From positions 3,990,009 to 4,054,008 of the forward strand of contig NZ_QENQ01000001.1 in assembly GCF_003096275.1 (NCBI RefSeq): a stretch of DNA of 64,000 nt. Reading direction: 5' to 3'. The notes below the pieces were generated by a model. It did no database searches and had not been told where the DNA came from. It saw nothing but the letters and a program-made list of their open reading frames with translations. Made by a program: the position numbers and the translations under genes. The stretch is from Sphingomonas pokkalii. Its GTDB lineage: Bacteria; Pseudomonadota; Alphaproteobacteria; Sphingomonadales; Sphingomonadaceae. This document shows, in pieces, positions 19,563 through 28,792 of the stretch. Position 1 is the stretch's first letter. Each line of letters opens with the position of its first letter.

Positions 19563-20531
19563 TTACTCCGCCGGGAGCGCCTCCGCCGTGCGGGAAATCC
19601 GCCATTTCTTCACCAGATCCGCCAGCGGGCGGAAGGGGTAGAGCATCTGGTCCTTGATCGGCAGGCGGCGGCAATCATCCAGGCCCACTTTCGATGATTG
19701 GGAGTCCACACAAGTGCCGAAGATGCGGTCGATGAAGATGAAGGTGTTGGCGTAGTTTGTGCGGCTGCTGTCGTAGTCCGGTGAATGGTGCAGGCTGTGA
19801 TGCTCGACGGTGTTGAACAGGAACGACCACCAGCGCGGCGTGTTGAAGCGGATGTTTGCGTGGGTATAGGCGCCGATCGCCATGCCGATGCCGCTGGCGA
19901 GCAGGGCTGCGCGCGGCAGGAAATCGAAGAACCCACCCAGGCTGAGGCCGATTAGGAAAAGCTCGATCGGGTTTCCCACCGAACCCTTCAGTGCATTGAG
20001 CTGGGTGATATGGTGGTGCGGCGCATGGGTCAGCCACAGCGGCGTCCAGTTATGCATCCCCCGGTGCATCCAATACTGACCGAAATCGAAGATCAGCAGG
20101 ATAGCGATCGCCTGCACCAGGATCGGCAATTGCCCGGCCCAGGCGGTCTTGATGTGGAAGGCGTGCTTGATCCCATCGATGATCGCGTCGTCGCCGAAAT
20201 GCTTGCCGACATATTTCACCAACGTGTAGCTGAGGGCGACGTAGAAAAGGTCGCTGGCGAGTTCCTTCCAGGTCAGCCGCCAATGCGCATGTCGTTCGCT
20301 GATCCGTTCCATGCCCAGCAGCGTCAGCTTGAAGACGATGCCGATGCCCACTGCGACGGCGGGTTTGGCGATCGAATCTGGCGCGAAGGTCCAGAAGAGA
20401 ATCATCGCCACCAGTACCGCCGGTTGGAAATGCGTGAAGACGAAGCGCTTGACCGGGCCGCCCTGTACCCCGGTTTCCGCGTGCCCCGGTTGCTGCATGT
20501 CGGCGATGCGTAGCGTTACTGCATCCATCAT
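19563..20531 (-). CDS. Sterol desaturase / fatty acid hydroxylase family protein (copy 1)
   Basis: A membrane-bound di-iron hydroxylase of about 322 residues. It has four or more hydrophobic helices and the histidine clusters WMHRGMHN, THAPHHH and HHSLHH that bind two irons. ATG at 20531 or 20528 and GTG at 20534 are equally possible starts; no strong ribosome site decides. A second gene (36081-36965) is a close paralogue with the same signature blocks (FGQYWMHR, THAPHHHITQLNA, VGNPIELFLI). The substrate is unknown; carotenoid, hopanoid, sterol or sphingolipid hydroxylation are the usual roles of the superfamily. Confidence 0.88.
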   Translation of the reverse strand: MMDAVTLRIADMQQPGHAETGVQGGPVKRFVFTHFQPAVLVAMILFWTFAPDSIAKPAVAVGIGIVFKLTLLGMERISERHAHWRLTWKELASDLFYVALSYTLVKYVGKHFGDDAIIDGIKHAFHIKTAWAGQLPILVQAIAILLIFDFGQYWMHRGMHNWTPLWLTHAPHHHITQLNALKGSVGNPIELFLIGLSLGGFFDFLPRAALLASGIGMAIGAYTHANIRFNTPRWWSFLFNTVEHHSLHHSPDYDSSRTNYANTFIFIDRIFGTCVDSQSSKVGLDDCRRLPIKDQMLYPFRPLADLVKKWRISRTAEALPAE

Positions 20532-20592
20532 CACGGCCCCATCTGCTTTCGATGGAAATCAGGATGGCGGAATGCCGGGAAATGTGCCGTAA

Positions 20593-20607
20593 GTCATATG
20601 ACGTAGC
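20593..20607 (-). promoter_or_regulatory. Palindrome and shared GCTACGTCAT motif upstream of hydroxylase copy 1
   Basis: GTCATATGAC (20593-20602) is a perfect 10-bp palindrome about 60 bp upstream of the gene start. Read on the minus strand it overlaps GCTACGTCAT (20607-20598), a 10-mer also found about 90 bp upstream of the paralogous hydroxylase. A regulator binding site is inferred, not shown. Confidence 0.4.
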
Positions 20608-20639
20608 CGCTAATATTCCGGCTTTTCAGTCGTTTGGGA

Positions 20640-20693
20640 GAAGGGGCGTTCGGCAGAGAAGTGCGCGTCCTGCCGAACCCGCACTGCCCCTTC
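20640..20693 (-). terminator. Nested hairpin after the allophanate hydrolase gene
   Basis: Two nested perfect stems: GAAGGGGC (20640-20647) with GCCCCTTC (20686-20693), and GTTCGGCA (20648-20655) with TGCCGAAC (20671-20678). It lies 20 bp beyond the stop of the last gene of the ten-kilobase operon. A pyrimidine stretch but no long T-run follows, so it is a likely transcript end rather than a textbook terminator. Confidence 0.5.
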
Positions 20694-20712
20694 GGTATTT
20701 GCTCGGAAACGC

Positions 20713-22467
20713 TCAGCCCCGTGCGATATACGCCCGCCAGCCGCCGAGCGCGGTGATGTCCTCGGCGCCCGTCATCGCGCGCGGTTCGGCGACGAAGCCC
20801 TTGACCATGCTGCCATCGGCCAGCGTCACCGTGCCGATCGCGAGCGGCGGGGGCACTTCGGCAACGAAGCTGCCGAATGCGGCCATGTCGAGCTCGTACA
20901 CTTCCAGCGCGATCGCGGCGCCGTCCTCGCTATGAACCAGCGCGGGCTTGGGCGGCACGCTCTCCGCCATGGCGTAGAGCTTGTAGGTCGGCGCGGTGGT
21001 GGTCGCCTCGACGAAGTTCGCCGCGCGCGAGGTCAGCTGCCAGTGGAGCGGCATGCCTTCGAGATGGGCGCCTACGACCGCGAGCTTCACCGTTTCCATC
21101 CGTCCCTCCAGGTCCAGCGGCGGCGGGGATGCCGGCGCGGGGAAAAATGCGTTCGCCGCGTCGAGCAGCGCGCGGTCGGTGCCCGCCGGGCCCATCAGCG
21201 TCACGCCGAAGCCGACGCCGCTGGCGTAGCTGCCGGTGGGGACCGCGATCGCCGCCATGTCGAGCAGGTTCACGAAATTGGTGTAGGCGCCGAGACTTGC
21301 ATTCAGCCTGATCGGCTCGGCGAGCATCTCCGCGACGCGGTAGCTGGTCGGCGCGGTGGGGAGGGCGAGCAGGTCGACCTGCTGCCACATCGCTTCCGCC
21401 ACGCGGGCAAGTTCGGCGAGGCGATAGGCGCCGTTGAAGGCGTCGATCGCGCTGTAGCCGAAGCCGCCTTCGACGATTTCGCGCACCACCGGGTGAATGG
21501 CGTCCGGATCGTCCCGCAATAGGCCTTGCAGCGCTGCCGTGCGCTCGGCGACCCAAGGGCCGTCATAGAGCAGGCGGGCGGCTTCATCGAGCGGGGCGAG
21601 GTCGATCTCGACCAGTTCGGCATCGAGCCCGTCCAGCGCCTGGCGGTAGAGAAACTCGGACTCGATATCGCCGAACCAGCGGCATTGCTCGGCGCGCGGC
21701 ACGCCGATGCGGCGGTGGGCACGGGGCACGTCCGGCAAGTCGCGCGAGAGCGAGTCCGCTGCATCGAAGCCGGCGGCGATGCCGTCCACCAGCGCGGCGT
21801 CCTCGGTGGTGCCGGCGAACACGGTGATGCAGTCGAGCGTGCGGCAGGCGGGGACGAGGCCGGTGCTGCTCCAGCGGCCCTTGCTCGGCTTGAGGCCGAC
21901 GAGATGGTTGAACGCCGCCGGCACGCGGCCCGAACCCGCGGTATCGGTGCCGAGCGCGAAGGCGACCAGTCCGGCGGCGACCGCCACCGCCGAGCCCGAA
22001 CTGGAGCCACCGCTCACCCAGGCGCGGTTATAGGCGTTGCGCGGGATACCATAGGGGCTGCGGGTGCCATTGAGGCCGGTGGCGAACTGGTCGAGATTGG
22101 CCTTGCCGATCGGGATGGCCCCGGCAGCTACCAGCTTCGCAACCACGGTGGCCGACTGTTCGGGCTGGTAGGCGAAGGCCGGGCAAGCGGCGGTGGTGGC
22201 GAGGCCCGCAAGGTCGATATTGTCCTTCACCGCAAACGGAACGCCGGCCAGCGGCAGCGTCTCGCCGGCAGCGACCCGGGCATCCACCGTGGCGGCAGCG
22301 GCAAGAAGCGCATCGGGCTCGAAGCGCGAGATCCACACCGCGGGCTGGATCGCGTCGTACGCGTCGAGCCGTGCCAGCACGTCCTCGATCACCGCGACCG
22401 CGCTGCGCCGGCCCGCCCGCACCTCGGCGGCGATGGCGGTGACCGAAAGCCGGTCGAGCGCCGTCAT
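20713..22467 (-). CDS. atzF: Allophanate hydrolase
   Basis: Hydrolyses allophanate to two ammonia and CO2, the last step after urea or carboxyguanidine processing. The 584-residue enzyme has the amidase-signature triad: Lys81 (AVKDNIDLAG), the cis-serine in SGGSSSGS (about 155-157) and the nucleophile Ser179 (GTDTAGSGR). The C-terminal AtzF/allophanate-hydrolase domain is present (about 450-584, ending GFVAEPRAMTGAEDITALGGW). ATG at 22467 overlaps the carboxylase stop by 4 bp; a longer upstream frame is a shadow of that gene. The gene is the last of the operon. Confidence 0.95.
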   Translation of the reverse strand: MTALDRLSVTAIAAEVRAGRRSAVAVIEDVLARLDAYDAIQPAVWISRFEPDALLAAAATVDARVAAGETLPLAGVPFAVKDNIDLAGLATTAACPAFAYQPEQSATVVAKLVAAGAIPIGKANLDQFATGLNGTRSPYGIPRNAYNRAWVSGGSSSGSAVAVAAGLVAFALGTDTAGSGRVPAAFNHLVGLKPSKGRWSSTGLVPACRTLDCITVFAGTTEDAALVDGIAAGFDAADSLSRDLPDVPRAHRRIGVPRAEQCRWFGDIESEFLYRQALDGLDAELVEIDLAPLDEAARLLYDGPWVAERTAALQGLLRDDPDAIHPVVREIVEGGFGYSAIDAFNGAYRLAELARVAEAMWQQVDLLALPTAPTSYRVAEMLAEPIRLNASLGAYTNFVNLLDMAAIAVPTGSYASGVGFGVTLMGPAGTDRALLDAANAFFPAPASPPPLDLEGRMETVKLAVVGAHLEGMPLHWQLTSRAANFVEATTTAPTYKLYAMAESVPPKPALVHSEDGAAIALEVYELDMAAFGSFVAEVPPPLAIGTVTLADGSMVKGFVAEPRAMTGAEDITALGGWRAYIARG

Positions 22468-25400
22468 GCCCGCACCAGCGCCAGCACCGGCGAGCCCGGC
22501 GTGACCGTCTGCCGCTCGGCGACATAGAGCGCCGCCACCGTACCCGCGGCCGGGCTGGTCACCGGAAACTCCATCTTCATCGCCTCCAGCACGGCGATGG
22601 TCTCGCCCGCGTCGATCGAGTCGCCGACCTCCTTGAGCAGCTTCCACACGCTGCCGCCGAACGGCGCTTCGACCAGTTCGGCGCCGTCGGGCACCGTTAC
22701 TGCTTCGTCGGCGCTGTCGTCGGCGCTTTCGGTGAGGCTGGCGACGCGATCGAACTCGCCCTTCAATTCCCACTCCGCGCGCTCGGCCGCGAAGGCGGCG
22801 TTGCGCTGCTTCTCGAACGCGGCGATCGAGCGCGCATTGTCGGCGAGGAACTCGCGATAGTCGGCGAGGCGGAACTCGGTTTCCTCGATCCTGATCTCGC
22901 GGCGCCCGAGCGGAAAGTCGCGCCGCCATTCGGTGAGTTCTTCATGGCTGACCGGGAAGAAGCGGATCTGGTCGAAGAAGCGGAGCAGCCAGGGCTTGCC
23001 CTCGGCAAAGGCGCCGGTCTGGCGATAGGTGTTCCACACCTGGATGGTGCGGCCGAACAGCTGGTAGCCGCCCGGACCTTCCATGCCGTAGATGCACATA
23101 TACGCCCCGCCGATGCCGACCACGTTGGGCGGCGTCCAGGTGCGGGCCGGATTGTACTTGGTGGTGACCAGCCGGTGGCGCGGATCGATCGGGGTGGCGA
23201 CCGGCGCGCCGAGATACACGTCGCCGAGGCCATAGACGAGGTAGCTGGCGTCGAAGATGATCCGGTGGACTTCCTCGGCGCTGGCGAGGCCATTGGCGCG
23301 GCGGATGAACTCGATATTGTCGGGGCACCAGGGCGCGTCGTCGCGGACCACGCGCATGTAGCGCTGGATCGTCTCGTGGATCGCGGGATCGTTCCAGCTG
23401 AGCGGCAGATGGACGATGCGCGACGGGATCACGAAATCCTCAAGATCGCCGAGGTCGTCCTCGATCGCGGTCAGTCGCTCGATCAGCGCCGCCTCCTTGA
23501 GGCGGATGCCGTCGATATGCACCTGGAAGGAGCGGATGCCCGGCACGATGTCGAGGATCCCCGGCAGCGCGAGTTCGGCGAGCGCGGTGGTCGCGGCATG
23601 GACGCGCAGGCGCAGCTCGAGGTCGAGCGTGATCGGGCCATATTCGACCAGCAGGTTGCGATCGCCCTGGCGGCGAAAGAGCACGCGCGGGCGACGGCCC
23701 TTGGCGGGCAGATCGACCAGGATCGCGTCGCGCCCGCCGCCCTTGGCCGGACTGGTCGCGGTGGCGGCGCGGCCCTCGATCCAGGCCTCCTCTTCCTGCG
23801 CGGCGGTGTCGGCCTCGTCGAGGCTGACCTGCTCGAACTGGATTCGGTCGCCGGGCGCGAGCTGACCGACCTTCCACAGGTCCGCCGCGATCACCACGAA
23901 CGGGCAGACGAAGCCGCCGAGCGAGGGGCCGTCGGGGCCGAGGATGATCGGCATGTCGCCGGTGAAATCCAGCGCGCCGATCGCATAGGGATTGTCGTGG
24001 ATGTTGGACGGGTGGAGCCCCGCCTCGCCGCCATCCTTGCGCGCCCAGTGCGGCTTGGGGCCGACCAGCCGCACGCCGGTGCGGTTGCTGTTGTAATGGA
24101 CCTTCCACTCGGCGGAGAGGATCGTGTCGACATCCTCGGGCGCGAAGAAATCGGGGGCGCCGTGGGGGCCGTAGAGGACGCGGATCGTCCAGTCGGGGCC
24201 GAGCTGCTGCTGCTCGATCGCGCGCGGCCCAGGGATCACCGCCGGTGCATGATCGGTGAGGTGCAGCGTGTCGCCGACGCGGAGCACGCGCCCGCCATGG
24301 CCGCCGAACTCGCCGAGATCGAAGGTGCTGGCGCTGCCGAGATAGCTCGGCACGTCGAGCCCGCCGGCAAACAGGATATAGCCGCGCATGCCGCCGCCGG
24401 TGACGCGGCCCAGCGCCAGAATCTGGTCTTCGGCGATGGCGATCGGCTTGTTGCGCTCGACCGGCTTGCCGTCGAGCGTCGCGGCGAAGTCGGCGCCGGT
24501 GAGGACGATGCGGGTCGCGGTGTTGAACTGGAGCGTCGGGCCCGTCGCGGTCATCTCCAGCCCGGGCGCGGTGCTGTCATTGCCGAGCAGCATGTTGCCG
24601 AGGCGGAAGGCACGCGCGTCCATCGGGCCCGAGGGCGGCACGCCGATGTCCCACAGCCCGACGCGGCCGGGATAATCCTGCACGCTGGTCGCGGTGCCGG
24701 CCGAACGGACGACGATGCTCTGCGGACGGTGGACCACCGTCTCCAGCGAACGGGTAGAAACGTCGCCGGTAACGAACTCCTCGCTGCGGGCCACGTCGCG
24801 CAGCCAGCGGACATTGGTCTCGATCCCGGCGAAGCGGGTGCGGTCGAGCGCTGCCTGCATCGCGGCTACGGCGGATTCGCGGTCCTCGCCATGCACGATG
24901 AGCTTGGCGAGCATCGGATCGTAGAAAGAGGAGACGGCGCTCCCCGATTCCACCCAGCTCTCGACGCGGACGCCTTCGGGAAAGGCGACGTCGGTGAGCG
25001 TGCCCGAGGCGGGGCGGAAGTCCACCGCCGGGTCCTCGGCATAGAGCCGCGCCTGGATCGACCAGCCTCTGGGGGCAGGGACGGGGGTGTTGAGGAAGCT
25101 GTAGTCGCCGCCTGCGCCGCGGACCATCCATTCGACCAGGTCGACGCCGGTCACTTCCTCGGTGACGCCGTGCTCGACCTGGAGGCGCGTATTCACTTCG
25201 AGGAAGAACCAGTCCTCGCGGGCCGGATCGTAGAGGAACTCGACCGTGCCGGCGGAGCGATAGTTCGCCGCCCGGCCAAGCCGCACCGCGGCCTCGATCA
25301 GCGCCGCGCGGACGCGCTCGGGCAGGTGCGGGGCGGGGGCTTCTTCCACCACCTTCTGGTTGCGGCGCTGTAGCGAGCAGTCGCGCTCGCCGAGAGCCAC

Positions 25401-26063
25401 GACGCGGCCCTGGCCGTCGCCGAAGATCTGCACCTCGACATGGCGCGCACGCGGCACGAAGCGTTCGAGGAACAGCCCGGCATCGCCGAAATTGCCCGCA
25501 CCCAGCCGCGCCACCGCGGCATAGCCGTCGCGCACCGCCTGCGCATCGGCGCAGACGCGCATGCCGATGCCGCCACCGCCGGCGGTCGCCTTGAGCATCA
25601 CCGGATAGCCGATGCGCTCTGCCGCTTCGAGCGCGGCCTCGACGCTGTCGAGCAGGCCGGTGCCCGGGGCGAGGGGGACGTTCTCCGCCTCGGCCAGTGC
25701 GCGGGCGCTGTGCTTGAGGCCGAAGGCGCGGATGCTGTCGGGGGTCGGGCCGATGAAGGCGATGCCGGCGGCTTCGCACGCCTCGGCGAAGGCGGCGTTC
25801 TCGGAGAGGAAGCCATAGCCGGGATGGATCGCGTCCGCGCCGGTTTCCTTGGCGGCGGCGAGGATGCGGGCGACGTCGAGATAGCTTTCCGCTGCTGGTC
25901 CCGGCCCGATGCGCACCGCGATGTCGGCGAGCGCGACATGGCGCGAGGCCTCGTCGGCATCGGAGAAGACAGCGACCGAGCGGATGCCCATCTTCTTGAG
26001 CGTGCGGATGATCCGGCAGGCGATCGCCCCGCGATTGGCGATCAGGACGGTGCGCACGCTCAT
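22464..26063 (-). CDS. uca: Urea/guanidine carboxylase (biotin-dependent)
   Basis: A 1199-residue single-chain biotin carboxylase. Domains in order: biotin carboxylase (about 1-450; ATP-grasp KATAGGGGIGMR), the KipA/AHS2-type and KipI/AHS1-type carboxyltransferase regions (about 480-1060), and a C-terminal biotinyl domain with the biotin lysine Lys1163 in LEAMKMEF. It ATP-dependently carboxylates urea to allophanate or, in the guanidine clade, guanidine to carboxyguanidine. ATG at 26063 overlaps the DUF1989 gene by 4 bp. Two DUF1989 partners next to it favour guanidine as substrate, but the active-site residue that separates the clades was not aligned here. Confidence 0.95.
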   Translation of the reverse strand: MSVRTVLIANRGAIACRIIRTLKKMGIRSVAVFSDADEASRHVALADIAVRIGPGPAAESYLDVARILAAAKETGADAIHPGYGFLSENAAFAEACEAAGIAFIGPTPDSIRAFGLKHSARALAEAENVPLAPGTGLLDSVEAALEAAERIGYPVMLKATAGGGGIGMRVCADAQAVRDGYAAVARLGAGNFGDAGLFLERFVPRARHVEVQIFGDGQGRVVALGERDCSLQRRNQKVVEEAPAPHLPERVRAALIEAAVRLGRAANYRSAGTVEFLYDPAREDWFFLEVNTRLQVEHGVTEEVTGVDLVEWMVRGAGGDYSFLNTPVPAPRGWSIQARLYAEDPAVDFRPASGTLTDVAFPEGVRVESWVESGSAVSSFYDPMLAKLIVHGEDRESAVAAMQAALDRTRFAGIETNVRWLRDVARSEEFVTGDVSTRSLETVVHRPQSIVVRSAGTATSVQDYPGRVGLWDIGVPPSGPMDARAFRLGNMLLGNDSTAPGLEMTATGPTLQFNTATRIVLTGADFAATLDGKPVERNKPIAIAEDQILALGRVTGGGMRGYILFAGGLDVPSYLGSASTFDLGEFGGHGGRVLRVGDTLHLTDHAPAVIPGPRAIEQQQLGPDWTIRVLYGPHGAPDFFAPEDVDTILSAEWKVHYNSNRTGVRLVGPKPHWARKDGGEAGLHPSNIHDNPYAIGALDFTGDMPIILGPDGPSLGGFVCPFVVIAADLWKVGQLAPGDRIQFEQVSLDEADTAAQEEEAWIEGRAATATSPAKGGGRDAILVDLPAKGRRPRVLFRRQGDRNLLVEYGPITLDLELRLRVHAATTALAELALPGILDIVPGIRSFQVHIDGIRLKEAALIERLTAIEDDLGDLEDFVIPSRIVHLPLSWNDPAIHETIQRYMRVVRDDAPWCPDNIEFIRRANGLASAEEVHRIIFDASYLVYGLGDVYLGAPVATPIDPRHRLVTTKYNPARTWTPPNVVGIGGAYMCIYGMEGPGGYQLFGRTIQVWNTYRQTGAFAEGKPWLLRFFDQIRFFPVSHEELTEWRRDFPLGRREIRIEETEFRLADYREFLADNARSIAAFEKQRNAAFAAERAEWELKGEFDRVASLTESADDSADEAVTVPDGAELVEAPFGGSVWKLLKEVGDSIDAGETIAVLEAMKMEFPVTSPAAGTVAALYVAERQTVTPGSPVLALVRA

Positions 26064-26695
26064 GCGGTGACGATCATGCGGACGGGGGTGGGGTTGAAGC
26101 CGTTGCAGGGATTGTTGATCTGCGGGCAATTCGAAACGACCACGGTCACATCCATTTCTGCGCGAAGGTCCACGGTCAGGCCGGGCGCCGAGATGCCGTC
26201 GACGATGCCCAGCGCACCATCGGCCTCGACCGGCACGTTCATGAAGAAATTGACGTTCGACACGATGTCGCGCTTGCCCCGGCCGTCGCGCAGATTGGCT
26301 TCGAGGAAATTGTCGACACAGGCGTGCTGCGCCTTGGTGTGGTGGCCGTAGCGCAGCGTGTTGGACTCGCACGAACAGGCGCCGCCGATCGTGTCGTGAT
26401 ACTCGACCGCCGTGTCGACAATCGTCATCATCGGCCGGCCCTCGTTCGAGCGCAGCACGCTGCCGGTGCGCAGGAAGATGTTGGCCTGCGCCGCGATCGT
26501 GTCCTGCGCGCTGTAGCGCTCGGCATCGTCGTGGGTGGCGTAGAGAAGGAAATCGACCGCTTGGTTGCCCTCGAGGTCGACAACACGGAGCGTCTCGCCC
26601 GCCTTGACCCGGTGCAGCCAGGGGGCGCGGGCGGGGACGATCTCGTCATGGATCACCCGGCCGGTGAGGCCGGCAAGTGCCATATCCTGTTCCAT
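26060..26695 (-). CDS. DUF1989 protein, urea carboxylase-associated / carboxyguanidine deiminase subunit
   Basis: A 211-residue DUF1989 protein with conserved DLEGNQAVDFLLY, GGACSCESN and NFFMNVPV blocks. Proteins of this family beside urea-carboxylase-like enzymes were first called urea carboxylase-associated proteins and later shown to form a two-subunit carboxyguanidine deiminase that supplies allophanate. The start ATG (26695) overlaps the stop of the second DUF1989 gene by one base. An in-frame ATG at 26683 is an alternative. Which CgdA/CgdB label applies was not resolved. Confidence 0.9.
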   Translation of the reverse strand: MEQDMALAGLTGRVIHDEIVPARAPWLHRVKAGETLRVVDLEGNQAVDFLLYATHDDAERYSAQDTIAAQANIFLRTGSVLRSNEGRPMMTIVDTAVEYHDTIGGACSCESNTLRYGHHTKAQHACVDNFLEANLRDGRGKRDIVSNVNFFMNVPVEADGALGIVDGISAPGLTVDLRAEMDVTVVVSNCPQINNPCNGFNPTPVRMIVTA

Positions 26696-27513
26696 CAGCG
26701 GCGAACCCAGTCTTCGGTGTTGAGGAAGGCGCGCTGCCGCTCGGGCGTCGCGTTGCGGATCGGATCGTCCTCCGCCGTTACCGGCCCGCGCCAGGCGGAG
26801 GCGCGCAAGGGGGTGACGGTCCAGGGACGCGGATCGAGCACGTGCGGGCAGTTGGCCAGCACCACGATCAGGTCCATCTCGGCGCGCAGCACCAGCGTGC
26901 GGCCGGGCGCGAACGGCCCGAGCTGCGGTTCGGTGGTGCCGTCGGCGGCGATGCGGACGCCCTTGAACAGGTTCACGCACGGATGCACGTCGCGGCGCGT
27001 CAGGCCATGCTTGGCGGCGCCGAGCAGCAGCCGGTCCCGGGCATTGGGATACGGCCCCGAATTGCTGCCGTCGCCATAGCGGCGTTCGTTCGACGCGGCG
27101 TTGGACGCGCCGCAGAACGCATCGTGGGTGCCGGCGTCGTCCGCCTCGATGCTGGCGAGCACCCGGCCCATGTCGGAGAGGAACAGGCTGCCTTCGCCCA
27201 GATAGGCGTTCCACTGCACCTTCACCGTATCGGCGACGTTCAAGCGCTCGGTCGGCATCGCGGCGTTGAACAGCTGGAGCGAGACACACGCATCGCCGTG
27301 CAAGTCGATCAGCCGTAGCCGGGTGCCGCGCGACAGTACGCGGCTGGCATAGCCGCCGGCGGTGATCGTCTCTTCCCAGACGAGGTCGTCAGGGCGCACA
27401 TCCGCAGGCAGATCGTCCGCGCGTGGCGGCAGGATCGGCATCGCCTCGACGACGGTGCCGGCCATCGCCCGCGCATGGTCGCGCGCGGCATTGGGGTCGG
27501 CGAGAATGCTCAT
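26695..27513 (-). CDS. DUF1989 protein, second subunit of the pair
   Basis: The larger DUF1989 partner, 272 residues, with the matching blocks DLHGDACVSLQLF, HDAFCGASNAASN and NLFKGVRI. It is distantly similar to the downstream 211-residue protein over its whole core, as expected for heteromeric subunits. ATG at 27513 overlaps the CopG-type regulator by 4 bp. A longer upstream frame is a shadow of the regulator. It is predicted cytoplasmic. Confidence 0.9.
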   Translation of the reverse strand: MSILADPNAARDHARAMAGTVVEAMPILPPRADDLPADVRPDDLVWEETITAGGYASRVLSRGTRLRLIDLHGDACVSLQLFNAAMPTERLNVADTVKVQWNAYLGEGSLFLSDMGRVLASIEADDAGTHDAFCGASNAASNERRYGDGSNSGPYPNARDRLLLGAAKHGLTRRDVHPCVNLFKGVRIAADGTTEPQLGPFAPGRTLVLRAEMDLIVVLANCPHVLDPRPWTVTPLRASAWRGPVTAEDDPIRNATPERQRAFLNTEDWVRR

Positions 27514-27989
27514 GCCGCCTTGCTCCCGGTTGGGGCTGCCGCCTCGTCCTGCTCGTGGAGCGGGGGCAGCAGCGCGGTGGTGGTGAAGAGGCGCAGTTGC
27601 TGCACGCCGCGCACCTTGCGCAGCGCGTCGCACAGGTCGCGCAGGCGCCGCGCGGGCCCCTGTACCAGCAGCACCTCGAGCGACTGGTCGTCCTCCAGAA
27701 ACACGTGCTGCGAGGAGATGACCTCCTTCAGATACTCCGCCTGGGTCTGCGCCAGCTGGTGGCGCACCCGGCCGAGATCGGCGCGGTAGACCAGGGTGAT
27801 GGTACCCGCGAGCATCTCCTCGGGGCGCGAGGCGGCGCTCTGCTCGGCGAGTTCGTCGCGGATCAGCTCGGCGATCAGCTGCGAGCGCGAGGGGAGCCCC
27901 CGGTCTTCCACCATTTCATCGAGCTGGCGGAAGAGTTCGGCGGGCAGGCTCATGCTGAGCCGGGCGAGGGAGGAGGAGGGTTCCTTCAC
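27510..27989 (-). CDS. NikR-type ribbon-helix-helix regulator lacking most nickel ligands
   Basis: A 159-residue protein with an N-terminal ribbon-helix-helix (RLSMSLPAELFRQLDEMV, RSQLIAELIRDEL) and a C-terminal ACT-like domain (RADLGRVRHQLAQTQ..., LEVLLVQGPARRLRDLCDAL). Alignment by eye to E. coli NikR keeps the His of HVH but replaces the others: His76 position is Ala, His89 is Phe and Cys95 is Ser. A 25-residue Ala/Pro tail ends it. The start is GTG at 27989 overlapping the ATPase stop (GTGA). It probably controls this operon, responding to something other than nickel. Confidence 0.85.
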   Translation of the reverse strand: MKEPSSSLARLSMSLPAELFRQLDEMVEDRGLPSRSQLIAELIRDELAEQSAASRPEEMLAGTITLVYRADLGRVRHQLAQTQAEYLKEVISSQHVFLEDDQSLEVLLVQGPARRLRDLCDALRKVRGVQQLRLFTTTALLPPLHEQDEAAAPTGSKAA

Positions 27990-28792
27990 AGTGATTCCTC
28001 TTTCCCTGTTATTACTGATTCTGTCAATCGTAATACTTCCTGCTGCGCCTCGACGATCGCCTCGCGCCGCTTGCGGGTTAGGTGGAGGTCGTAGACGGCG
28101 GTCGCGCCGAAGCGGTGGGGGGCGTGCGGATCGACGCGGCGCTTGTCGAAGGTGAGCACGCGGGTGCCGAGGTTGAACGCCTCGGAAATGTCGTGGGTGA
28201 CCATCAGCACGGTGAGCGCATGCTCTTCCCACAGCTTGAGGATCAGCCGGTGCATGTCCTGGCGGATGCCCGGATCGAGCGCGCCGAACGGCTCGTCGAG
28301 CAGCAGCACGCGGGGGCGTGCTATCAGCGCCTGGGCAATGGCCAGGCGCTGCTGCATGCCGCCGGAAAGCTGGGCGGGATACAGGTCCAGCGCGTCGCCC
28401 AGCCCCACTTCGGCGAGCATTGCGGCGGCTTCGTCGCGGGCGCGGCGGCGGTCGGCGCCGAACAGCCGGGCAGTCAGCGGCGCGCCGACGCATTCGCGCT
28501 CGAACATCACGTTCCGCAGCGCGGTCAGGTGCGGGAACACCGAATAGCGCTGGAACACCACCCCGCGATCGGGGCCGCATTCGCCGGGCAGCGGCGTGCC
28601 GTCGAGCAGGATCTTGCCGCGCGTCGGCCGTTCCTGGCCGAGCGCGAGCCGCAGGAAGCTGCTCTTGCCCGCCCCCGAAGGGCCGACGATCGAGACGAAG
28701 CTGCGCTCGGCAATGGCGAGCTCGACGCGTTCGAGCACGACCTTGTCTCCATATTCGAGCCAGACATTCTGGAAGGAGAGGAGCGCGCTCAT
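27986..28792 (-). CDS. ABC transporter ATP-binding protein (NitT/TauT type)
   Basis: The 268-residue ATPase has Walker A GPSGAGKSS (37-45), the Q-loop region VVFQRYSVFPHLTALRNV, signature LSGGMQQR and Walker B VLLLDEPFGALD with the switch His in MVTHD. It groups by sequence with the SsuB/TauB/NrtD kind of importer ATPase. It overlaps the permease upstream and the regulator downstream by 4 bp. Its C-terminus has a basic extension beyond the usual end (LTRKRREAIVEAQQEV). Confidence 0.95.
   Translation of the reverse strand: MSALLSFQNVWLEYGDKVVLERVELAIAERSFVSIVGPSGAGKSSFLRLALGQERPTRGKILLDGTPLPGECGPDRGVVFQRYSVFPHLTALRNVMFERECVGAPLTARLFGADRRRARDEAAAMLAEVGLGDALDLYPAQLSGGMQQRLAIAQALIARPRVLLLDEPFGALDPGIRQDMHRLILKLWEEHALTVLMVTHDISEAFNLGTRVLTFDKRRVDPHAPHRFGATAVYDLHLTRKRREAIVEAQQEVLRLTESVITGKEESL

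Noticed and set aside
22944..25373. 809-residue plus-strand frame inside the carboxylase gene
   Set aside because: Opposite to a full-length, motif-complete urea/guanidine carboxylase; long antisense frames are expected at this GC content.
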